A DNA stretch of 11,993 bases from Spirochaetaceae bacterium (GTDB taxonomy: Bacteria; Spirochaetota; Spirochaetia; DSM-27196; SKKC01). A program made the translations under genes and the position numbers. Below are positions 6,424 through 11,993 of this stretch, piece after piece; within the stretch, counting starts at the first letter, position 1, and each line of letters starts with the position of its first letter. Location of the stretch: the NCBI GenBank assembly GCA_003554375.1, contig PWGF01000003.1, positions 1 through 11,993 on the forward strand, in the 5' to 3' direction. The notes under the pieces are model-generated. The model did not search any database. It saw only the letters and a list, made by a program, of their open reading frames with translations, and was not told the origin of the DNA.

Positions 6424-8208
6424 GTGGAACCGAAACCGGTTCGGCTCGCGATCATCAGCCATATTCTGTACGATAGCGGGCACGAAATGACCGGCGGTAG
6501 GGACTCCTTGGAGCTTCTCGAGAGCGCCTTCTGGCAAATCCGCGCCGGAGAGCCCGATCTGCTGCTCGATCTAGGGAATCGGATAGCCTGCGGGAACCGC
6601 GAAATCGACAGGAGACGCGCAGAGGCCGTGGTCGAGAGCTTCGAGCAGAGTAAGCTTCCCCGGGTTCACCTCCTTGGTGCTCACGACCTGGCAAACCTAC
6701 CGTTGACCGTCCACAAGCATCTCTTGGGTACGCACCTTCCGCAAAAGAGCATGCGTATCCGGGGGCTTGAGCTGATTTTTTGGTACCCGCTGGGCCCCTC
6801 GCACGTAGAGCGGCCAACGGTCACCGCTCGCGATATCAACCGACTGAAGCGCCGGCTCAAGCATGCGCGCTACCCTGCGGTCTTGTTTACGAATCTCCCC
6901 ATCGGCGATGCCGCCTTCCCGGATACCGGAATGGCGGAGGATACCCCGCTGGGAGGTTGTGACAACTACCATCGTGCCCGTCGCGCACACCCGCCCGAGG
7001 GCGAGCTTCGCCCGGTGCAAGGTGGGGCGCAAGACGCCGCCCGGCAAGCCCGCGCTCTGGCGAGCGACTGCCCGGCGCTCGTACTCGTAGTCTCCGCGGG
7101 AGCCACCGATACTTCCGTCACGTTCGCCGGCGATCTGGGGTTGCTCGCAACCCCGGCGTTCAGGCATTCTTCTCACTCGGAGTCGGCCGACGTGACCGCC
7201 GTCTGGACAACGGTGGATGTAGACTCGGCTCTCTCGATCACCGTGCATGGAGAGAACCCGTTGCAATTCGAGATCCCGATGCGCCGAGGAAGCGCTCCCG
7301 GCGAAAGCATCCCCGGCGAGGGCTCCTGGGGCGAGAGTAGGCCCGGCGAGAGCCTCCCCGGCGCGAGTACGCCCGGCGGGGGCACCTCCGGCGAGAGTAT
7401 GCCACTGCCGCCGGTCGTTCGGGGCGTGCTTCTGGATCTCGACGGGGTTATATACTCCGATACGGAGGTCCTCCCCGGGGCGGAGGCGTTCATTGAGAAC
7501 ATCCGCTCCGCCGGCATACGACTGGTGGCCGTTACCAACTATGCCGGCGTGAGAGCTTCCGATGTCGTTTTGAAGCTCGAGCGGATGGGAATCCAGCTTG
7601 CGGAGCATGAAGTCGTCACATCCGGCCGTGCGACAGCTGAGTATGTGAACGCGGTGGCACCTAACTCGCGAGTATTAGTTCTCGGCGAACCGGCGCTCGC
7701 GGAGGAGTTGACGGAGAAGCGACTACATGTGGTGGAAGTGAGCGACTCGGCGCCGGAATACGTCGTCGTCGGCTATTGCTCGGAGTTTCCAAGAGCCCGC
7801 CTGGAAGCGGCCACCCGCTGTCTGTTAAACGGTGCGAAGCTCGTCGCCACCAATCCCGACCGTCTGCTTCCTACGCCCCGCGGGCTCATTCCCGAGTGTG
7901 GTCCCCTGATCGCTTTCCTCGAGTACGCCGCTTCGATTCGAGCTCGAATCGTCGGGAAGCCGAATCGCGAGATCATCGATCTGGCGCTGTCACGCCTCGG
8001 CGTCCACCCCTCGGAGACGGTGATCATCGGCGACAATCTAGAGACGGACATCGAAGCGGGGCGCCGGGCCGGGATCGCTACTCTTTGGGTTCGCGGTCCA
8101 AGCCCCGTCCATTCCGCTCCCAAGCCGCCCGAAGGAGCCGAACCGACGGCGCAGTTCCGCGATCTAGTAGAGCTGAACCAGGCGCTATTCGATAACGCGC
8201 CGCGATAA
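6424..8208 (+). CDS. Fusion: metal-ligand-less calcineurin-like phosphoesterase domain + HAD-IIA (NagD-like) phosphatase
   Basis: A 594-residue cytoplasmic protein. GTG 6424 has TAGGAG 5 nt upstream. Residues 6-250 keep the scaffold of the calcineurin-like fold (PDLLLDLGNRI 44-54, RVHLLGAHDLANL 80-92, AVLFTNLPI 152-160, VSAGATDTS 223-231), but every expected metal ligand is changed: DxH is H13/L15, GD is G51-N52, GNHD is GAHD (A86), the lone His is N157, and GHxH is GATD (A227, D229). Only the catalytic-type H87 and D88 remain. Residues 291-325 are seven PGES-like pentapeptides. The HAD part from M326 is complete: nucleophile D338 in DLDGV, T371 in VTNY, K512 in GKPN, D537/D542 in GDNLETDI, and TNPD at 476-479. 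It probably dephosphorylates the imported compound or a derivative. A separate start at ATG 7399 would yield the HAD domain alone. Confidence 0.88.
   Translation: MEPKPVRLAIISHILYDSGHEMTGGRDSLELLESAFWQIRAGEPDLLLDLGNRIACGNREIDRRRAEAVVESFEQSKLPRVHLLGAHDLANLPLTVHKHLLGTHLPQKSMRIRGLELIFWYPLGPSHVERPTVTARDINRLKRRLKHARYPAVLFTNLPIGDAAFPDTGMAEDTPLGGCDNYHRARRAHPPEGELRPVQGGAQDAARQARALASDCPALVLVVSAGATDTSVTFAGDLGLLATPAFRHSSHSESADVTAVWTTVDVDSALSITVHGENPLQFEIPMRRGSAPGESIPGEGSWGESRPGESLPGASTPGGGTSGESMPLPPVVRGVLLDLDGVIYSDTEVLPGAEAFIENIRSAGIRLVAVTNYAGVRASDVVLKLERMGIQLAEHEVVTSGRATAEYVNAVAPNSRVLVLGEPALAEELTEKRLHVVEVSDSAPEYVVVGYCSEFPRARLEAATRCLLNGAKLVATNPDRLLPTPRGLIPECGPLIAFLEYAASIRARIVGKPNREIIDLALSRLGVHPSETVIIGDNLETDIEAGRRAGIATLWVRGPSPVHSAPKPPEGAEPTAQFRDLVELNQALFDNAPR
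7294..7398 (+). repeat. 15-bp in-frame minisatellite (7 units) encoding an x-P-G-E-S linker
   Basis: Seven consecutive 15-bp units encode APGES, IPGEG, SWGES, RPGES, LPGAS, TPGGG, TSGES. The array ends exactly at an ATG (7399) that begins the HAD domain. Units share a CCCGGCGAGAG-type core with diverged third positions. Copy-number change would lengthen or shorten the linker without shifting frame. Confidence 0.8.
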
Positions 8209-8547
8209 CAGCCGGCCACACCGTTTCCCGTCACGTGTCCGCGCTTCCGATTCTCCGGCTGGAGCTCACCACAGTTCGTTGTTGTGGCAAGACAGGATTC
8301 CAGTTCAATATGAGCAGTGAGAAGCTTTCCGACAATGCAGGTACCGTATATTTTCCGACTCAGGTACGGCATGTAATGCAGACATCCAGCCCATCTCGCC
8401 CGAGCGGGAAAGACTCATAGGAGACGCTGCTCCATGTCAGCTACCCGTCCGAATCGGGTTTGTCACCAAAGCAGAATTGCTGGTCGATACTGGCGATATA
8501 TTGACAAAATTCGTAATACAGGTGGAGACTGTAATTCAGGAGGCAAT
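8209..8547. other. Gene-free interval after the transport operon
   Basis: About 340 bp between the fusion gene and the small lipoprotein gene. Short open frames here show no family pattern or ribosome binding site that I trust. Base composition becomes clearly richer in A+T than the operon, and this continues through the lipoprotein gene, hinting at different ancestry. A TTGACA at 8501-8506 precedes the lipoprotein gene, but no good -10 stands at proper spacing. No clear terminator was found for the operon. Confidence 0.5.
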
Positions 8548-8947
8548 ATGGTAACAGCAAGAAAGTTTGCGGTTATTTCGGTGATAGTGCTTATCCTCGT
8601 AATGCTAGCCGGCTGTACTCTAATTCAGAGTGAGGCAGATATTGTCGTACGCAATGATGCCTCATTCACAATAGATGTGGATATCGACGGCTCTACCGGT
8701 ACGATCTCCAGCGGCACACAGCGAACATTTACGGCGCAATGATGCCTCATTCACAATAGATGTGGATATCGACGGCTCTACCGGTACGATCTCCAGCGGC
8801 ACACAGCGAACATTTACGGTAAGCTGGAACGGATTTGGGTCCCATACCGCTGACCTACGAGCAACAGCTCCTGACGGCCAGGTGGTCACACGCAGCCAGA
8901 CTTTGAACGATGGTGACACGTTCACGTGGACCATCTACGAGTATTGA
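8548..8947 (+). pseudogene. Small lipoprotein gene, frameshifted by an 85-bp tandem duplication
   Basis: ATG 8548 has AGGAGG 4 nt upstream (8538-8543). The product starts with a lysine/arginine head and a hydrophobic segment ending in the lipobox LAGC, so it would be a lipid-anchored protein. As written, the frame ends at TGA 8740-8742 after 64 residues. If one of the two identical 85-bp copies is removed, the frame continues through TFTVSWNGFGSH...FTWTIYEY to TGA 8945-8947, giving a coherent 104-residue lipoprotein with a beta-rich domain (alternating polar/hydrophobic strands, DGSTGTISSGTQRTFTV). Function unknown; small beta-sandwich lipoproteins of this look are common in spirochaetes. The gene may be dead, switchable by repeat slippage, or misassembled. 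Confidence 0.75.
8650..8819 (+). repeat. Perfect 85-bp direct tandem duplication
   Basis: 8650-8734 and 8735-8819 are identical over 85 bp, starting CGCAATGATGCC and ending CATTTACGG. Because 85 = 3 x 28 + 1, the second copy shifts the reading frame of the lipoprotein gene. Absence of any mismatch indicates a very recent event. Confidence 0.93.
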
Positions 8948-9251
8948 ACTAGGTCGCGTCCGGGCGGGGGGGCTTAATCCTTCGGGCCGCACCACGGCAC
9001 CAACGCCCTTCCGGCACCACTTGGCGTAGCGCGGGCAAGCGCAGGTGGACCGGTACGGCTCTATTGTCGCGGCGAGAACGCGATGAAAGGAGCGTTTAAC
9101 CTGCTCCTTGACGCGGCCCCGGAATCTACTTCCGAGGCCGCTCTGTTTGGATTTCAAACAGTGGCACCATTCGTAGTTGGCGAGAAGGAAGCGCTTGCTT
9201 GCCATTGAGATCGTTGCGGACGAAAGCGTGAACGCACGACTCATATCGAGG
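8948..9251. other. Gene-free interval with tandem hairpins
   Basis: About 300 bp after the lipoprotein gene with no convincing gene. Its main content is the cluster of stem-loops at 9087-9161, described separately. A 136-codon open frame on the minus strand (8855-9265) crosses the hairpins and part of the lipoprotein gene, has no ribosome binding site, and I do not recognise it. Confidence 0.45.
9087..9161 (+). terminator. Three adjacent stem-loops, possible terminator or structured RNA
   Basis: Three hairpins lie back to back: AAGGAGC/GCTCCTT (9087-9109, 7 bp perfect), GCGGCC-C-CGGAA/TTCCG-A-GGCCGC (9113-9141, 11 pairs with one mismatch) and CTGTTTG/CAAACAG (9143-9161, 7 bp perfect). The second is followed by TCTGTTTGGATTT, which is T-rich but not a clean U-run. 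The cluster could terminate the lipoprotein transcript or belong to a noncoding RNA on either strand. The class is unknown to me. Confidence 0.4.
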
Positions 9252-9319
9252 CTGCGCGGCAGCAACCCGCCTACCCGCCTCCGGAAGCCTCCTTCACCGT
9301 TGCAGCGCGGCTGAACGAC
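9252..9319 (+). pseudogene. Fragment of the class II DAHP synthase 5' end
   Basis: These 68 bp align without gaps to 11082-11149 in the DAHP synthase gene downstream, with 8 mismatches (about 88% identity). Read in the matching frame they encode ARQQPAYPPPEAS...AARLND, against ARQQPAYPAPEAS...EARLNH in the real gene. Similarity stops abruptly at both ends. It is a displaced or duplicated piece, 1.8 kb upstream of the intact copy and in the same orientation. Confidence 0.75.
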
Positions 9320-9354
9320 CCGCTAACCGTTCCCGGCCTCTCCTGCCGAAGCAC

Positions 9355-9720
9355 CTACTCCGAGCCGGGCTGATCCGCGCCCGGGTGAAACTCCGACAAG
9401 CCTAACTCAGGCACATGCCGGTAGTGCCCGGCATTGGCGGTAAGAAGCGTCTGACCATGTTCCACGGCACAGGCGGCGATAAGCGCGTCGGCAAGCTGCA
9501 TGGCGTGACTGAGGCAATAGTCTTCCACGTAGAACATGGCCCTGCTTGAGACATTCGGCGTGATCTACAGTACGGTCACCGACCACCGCCGCGACTGCCG
9601 CTGCAGCGCCTGAAGCTCCCGCTTGTTGCGGATCCCGTACAAAAGCTCCATATAGGTCACCACGGAGATGGGAAACGGCACCTGCCGTGCAATTGTGGAT
9701 CCGTGCGGCGTCAACGGCGC
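9355..9720 (-). pseudogene. Decayed VapC-type PIN-domain toxin gene
   Basis: Read from about 9690 down, the minus-strand frame gives VPFPISVVTYMELLYGIRNK, then RELQALQRQSRRWSVTVL, an in-frame TAG (9567-9565), then ITPNVSSRAMFYVEDYCL, QLADALIAACAVEHG and TLLTANAGHYRHVPELGL, ending at TAG 9357-9355. This is the characteristic middle and C-terminal part of a VapC ribonuclease (the LADALIAA motif and the TLLTAN acidic/polar region). The N-terminal strand with the first catalytic Asp (DTN/DTS type) is missing: a stop at 9723-9721 closes the frame upstream. The toxin is therefore broken twice and should be inactive. Confidence 0.8.
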
Positions 9721-9784
9721 TCAGCAATTCGACAGCAGTTCCGGTTTCGGCCGCCTACTGTTACGTAATGGCAACTGCTCTCTT

Positions 9785-9880
9785 CCTGTCCCACAGGTCC
9801 AACTTACAGGGAGCTCGACTCGGTTCCGGGTCCCACGGCGTTCGACCAGGCGCCCGGCTTGGAAAAGACTGACCCGGGAG
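9785..9880 (-). pseudogene. Possible VapB antitoxin remnant
   Basis: Upstream of the vapC relic on the same strand, 9873-9850 encodes VSLFQAGR, followed nearby by RVELP. This resembles the N-terminal pattern of VapB antitoxins (a VxLFxxGRSQAVRIP-like strand followed by an E-L-P segment), but the connecting part does not match. Position and order (antitoxin before toxin) support the call; sequence support is thin. Confidence 0.35.
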
Positions 9881-10002
9881 CTTATCGCCCAGTCGCTTGT
9901 TGCCGGCCATCTTTGACAAGCACTGGAAGTCATAGCACATTTTCACTCACGAGTACAAACAAAAGTGCCGGTAGACATGTGCGTCGGGGCAAAAACTCAA
10001 AG

Positions 10003-10914
10003 GTGTGCACGAGAGGTGCGCTGACGCTCGGCGCAAAGACCGGCTCACTGGTCACCGCCGTGCTTGTTTTGGCCTCCTGCGGATGCAGCTTGCTCAACGG
10101 CAGCATTCGCGACGTACCGAGAGGAGATTGGGAGAAGCACCGGTTCGGCGTTTTCGACTATTACGTCCAGGCCGACTCAGCCTCGCAAAATACGGTCGAG
10201 GAGGCGGTTGAAAAAGGCGCCGACCGGCTGGAATGGTTCTGGGAAAAGACCGCCGGGTATTGGGACTACCCGGAGGAGAAAGGTGTGGACTACTACAAGT
10301 TCGCTTCCCGCCAGGAGGTGGAGCGGCTCACCGGCCGGGCGGTAAACGGCCGCGCCATACCCCACAAAGGGATCGTTCACTCCATCTATTTCTCCGATGC
10401 TCATGAAGTCGCCCACCTGTTCACCATGCGCGGTATCTCGGAGCAGGAAATCAGGGTCGGCAACTTCTGGCTGGAGGGGATAGCCATGTACTACACATGG
10501 CCGGCAATGTATGCGGAATCCGGCGAGGAGCTGCCCTATTCTGAACACCTGGGCGCCTACCAGGGTCTTTCGGTGCACGAGCGTTCCCGTCGTCTCCTCC
10601 AAGCGAATGATCTGCCGGACCTAGGCCCCATGATCTACGGAAACAGCATGTTCGACGCTCACGAGGAAGCGATAAGCTATCCTGTCGCCGGCTCCTTCGT
10701 CACCTTTCTCCTCGCTCAGGATCCCTCCGCCGCGGATCAACCTGATGGCGAAGCCGTCGAAAGCTTCAAAGAATTCCTATCCCGGATAAACGATGCCGAC
10801 TCCCGGGAAGAAGTGGCTTCTGCTTTCACCGACATCTTTGAGAAAGACCTTGAAGAAACCGAGGAACAGTGGCGGGAGTTTCTCGAAGGCTGGAATGAGG
10901 ATGAGCTGGGCTGA
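10003..10914 (+). CDS. Putative lipoprotein gluzincin-type zinc metallopeptidase
   Basis: About 303 residues if begun at GTG 10003. The frame is open further up, to a TTG at 9859, but that part is antisense to the vapB relic and looks noncoding; the true start is uncertain and no strong ribosome binding site is visible. A hydrophobic segment ends in the lipobox LASC (C26), so the protein should be exported and lipid-anchored. HEVAH (134-138) followed by WLEG with E158, nineteen residues after the second zinc His, forms a gluzincin signature as in peptidase-MA/M1-like folds. The C-terminal half is helical, acidic and rich in Glu, ending EEQWREFLEGWNEDELG. Substrate unknown. It stands alone between the vapBC relic and the DAHP synthase gene, and a 72-bp relative of its middle lies at 1751-1822. 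Confidence 0.8.
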   Translation: MCTRGALTLGAKTGSLVTAVLVLASCGCSLLNGSIRDVPRGDWEKHRFGVFDYYVQADSASQNTVEEAVEKGADRLEWFWEKTAGYWDYPEEKGVDYYKFASRQEVERLTGRAVNGRAIPHKGIVHSIYFSDAHEVAHLFTMRGISEQEIRVGNFWLEGIAMYYTWPAMYAESGEELPYSEHLGAYQGLSVHERSRRLLQANDLPDLGPMIYGNSMFDAHEEAISYPVAGSFVTFLLAQDPSAADQPDGEAVESFKEFLSRINDADSREEVASAFTDIFEKDLEETEEQWREFLEGWNEDELG

Positions 10915-10928
10915 GACGGGAGGAACGT

Positions 10929-10962
10929 CGCCGGGATTGCCGGCACCACTCCCGACCCGGCG
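10929..10962. other. GC-rich inverted repeat after the metallopeptidase gene
   Basis: CGCCGGG (10929-10935) and CCCGGCG (10956-10962) form a perfect 7-bp stem with a 20-nt loop that itself contains a short GCCGG/CCGGC pairing. It begins 15 nt after the stop codon but lacks a T-run. A factor-independent terminator is possible but weakly supported. Confidence 0.3.
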
Positions 10963-11038
10963 ATAGTCCCGGCCCTGCGGCCCCGCGCTCCCGCTTCTCA
11001 TCCTTCCCGCACAAGCCAATCTCTGCGAGTATAGCCCA

Positions 11039-11993
11039 ATGCCCTCGACCCCATGGCGACCCGACAGCTGGCGGGAACGGACTGCGCGGCAGCAACCCGC
11101 CTACCCGGCTCCGGAAGCCTCCTCCGCCGTTGAGGCCCGGCTCAACCACTACCCTCCGCTGGTGCTGGCTCCTGAAGTGGACACGCTGTGCCGCCGGCTC
11201 GCGGACGTGGCCGAAGGGCGTGCATTTCTGCTTCACGGCGGAGACTGCGCCGAGAGCTTCGCCGACTTCGCCGAGCCCAAGATTCGCGATACCTTCAAAG
11301 TGCTCCTGCAGATGGCGGTTGTCCTCACCTTCGGCGGCGCCATGCCGGTGGTGAAAGTTGCCCGGCTCGCCGGACAGTATGCCAAGCCGCGCTCGCAGGC
11401 AACCGAAGAGCGGGAAGGGCGCAGCCTTCCGGCGTATCGCGGAGATATCGTGAACGCGCCGGAGTTCAGTGAGGCTGCGCGCCGCCCGGATCCGGAGCGG
11501 ATGATCGCCGCCTACCATCACGCCGCGGCGACGTTGAATCTGCTGCGTGGCTACGCCCAGGGAGGGCTCGCCGACCTGCACCAGGTCGCTCAATGGAACA
11601 TGAGCTTCGTCGAGAGCAATCCCTTGCGCGAGCGATATCAGCAGATGGCGGATCGCATCTCGGAGACCCTGCACTTCATGGACGTCATGGGCGTCAATTC
11701 GGCCTCCACATCCACCGTCCGCGAGACCCAGCTCTATACCTCCCACGAGGCGCTGCTCCTCCCGTATGAAGAGGCCCTTGCGCGCCGCGCGACGCCACAT
11801 TGCGGTGAAGGTGCAGCCGGCCCCAGCCGTGCCGGCACGCCCGGCCGCGACGGACCCGCCGGCGACTGGTACGCCTCCTCCGCGCATTTCCTCTGGATCG
11901 GCGAGCGCACGCGCTCGGTGGAAGAGGCCCACGTCGAGTTCTGTCGCGGCGTAGCCAACCCCATCGGCGTCAAGATCGGCCCGGCGATCGAGC
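11039..11993 (+). CDS. aroG: Class II 3-deoxy-7-phosphoheptulonate (DAHP) synthase, partial
   Basis: Catalyses condensation of phosphoenolpyruvate with erythrose 4-phosphate, the first step of the shikimate pathway. From ATG 11039 the frame stays open to the right edge (318 codons). Family blocks in order: PWRPDSWRERTARQQPAYP (5-23), FLLHGGDCAESF (63-74) with the metal-binding-type Cys70, VLLQMAVVLTFGG, VARLAGQYAKPRS, YRGDIVN, TSHEALLLPYEEAL, WIGERTR, GVANPIGVKIGPAIE. Residues about 251-276 (GEGAAGPSRAG..., Gly/Pro-rich) form an insertion where family members I know have a shorter loop. No good Shine-Dalgarno is seen before the ATG (GCGAG is the nearest), so an alternative start is possible. 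The symbol follows mycobacterial use; class II naming varies. The C-terminal third is outside the window. Confidence 0.92.
   Translation, partial: MPSTPWRPDSWRERTARQQPAYPAPEASSAVEARLNHYPPLVLAPEVDTLCRRLADVAEGRAFLLHGGDCAESFADFAEPKIRDTFKVLLQMAVVLTFGGAMPVVKVARLAGQYAKPRSQATEEREGRSLPAYRGDIVNAPEFSEAARRPDPERMIAAYHHAAATLNLLRGYAQGGLADLHQVAQWNMSFVESNPLRERYQQMADRISETLHFMDVMGVNSASTSTVRETQLYTSHEALLLPYEEALARRATPHCGEGAAGPSRAGTPGRDGPAGDWYASSAHFLWIGERTRSVEEAHVEFCRGVANPIGVKIGPAIE

Noticed and set aside
6697..7608. A 303-codon minus-strand frame with repeated AGxALAG-like residues.
   Set aside because: The repeat is only the antisense of the 15-bp minisatellite; the plus strand carries the real domains.
8501..8529. 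TTGACA as a -35 box for the lipoprotein gene.
   Set aside because: At 17-18 bp spacing the -10 candidates (GGAGAC, GAGACT) match poorly; not enough to call a promoter.
8855..9265. A 136-codon minus-strand frame, Cys/Arg-rich.
   Set aside because: No ribosome binding site, no known pattern, crosses three hairpins and overlaps the 3' end of the lipoprotein gene. I could not exclude it fully, so it is mentioned in the hairpin finding.
10826..11932. A 368-codon open frame on the minus strand.
   Set aside because: It is antisense to the DAHP synthase gene and the end of the metallopeptidase gene; its composition is that of a GC-rich shadow frame.
1..11993. CRISPR arrays, tRNA or rRNA genes, intact insertion sequences.
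   Set aside because: No spaced identical repeats of CRISPR type, no cloverleaf, no transposase frame and no terminal inverted repeats were seen by eye.

Overview
This is a GC-rich bacterial window with tightly packed carbohydrate-transport genes on its left two thirds and a looser, remnant-rich stretch on its right third. Nothing in it fixes the taxon. The style of the solute-binding protein export signal (hydrophobic core ending ...SLFGGAQPE) and the small lipoproteins resemble Spirochaetota (Spirochaetales); this is an inference of moderate to low confidence.

Layout. On the minus strand, 1-854 is the start of an FAD-dependent oxidoreductase (GlpA/LhgO-like, running off the left edge) with a BON-like N-terminal extension. 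It is translationally coupled (ATGA overlap) to a FadR-like GntR regulator at 851-1591. The regulator has a good promoter and a perfect 19-bp palindrome carrying the TGGTNNNACCA core of FadR-type operators. The divergent intergenic region (1592-2051) also holds a 72-bp orphan fragment related to the metallopeptidase gene at 10 kb, and a sigma70-like promoter with two tandem imperfect palindromes in front of an RpiR regulator.

On the plus strand an operon runs rpiR-type regulator (2052-2924), UgpB-like solute-binding protein (3005-4273), two inner-membrane permeases (4569-5471 and 5474-6415), and a 594-residue fusion protein (6424-8208). The fusion joins a calcineurin-like phosphoesterase fold, in which all seven expected metal ligands are replaced, through a pentapeptide-repeat linker to an intact HAD-IIA (NagD-like) phosphatase. 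There is no ABC ATPase gene in the window, so the permease presumably borrows one. My reading is uptake of a phosphorylated or glycerol-like compound (G3P or glycerophosphodiester), dephosphorylation by the HAD domain, and oxidation by the divergent flavoenzyme. This is inference from context and family resemblance.

The right third is an accessory zone. It contains a small lipoprotein gene broken by a perfect 85-bp tandem duplication, a gene-free stretch with three adjacent hairpins, a 68-bp diverged copy of the 5' end of the DAHP synthase gene, a decayed vapBC toxin-antitoxin pair, and a putative lipoprotein gluzincin metallopeptidase (10003-10914). The start of a class II DAHP synthase (11039 onward, running off the right edge) closes the window. 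No tRNA, rRNA, CRISPR array or intact transposon was seen.
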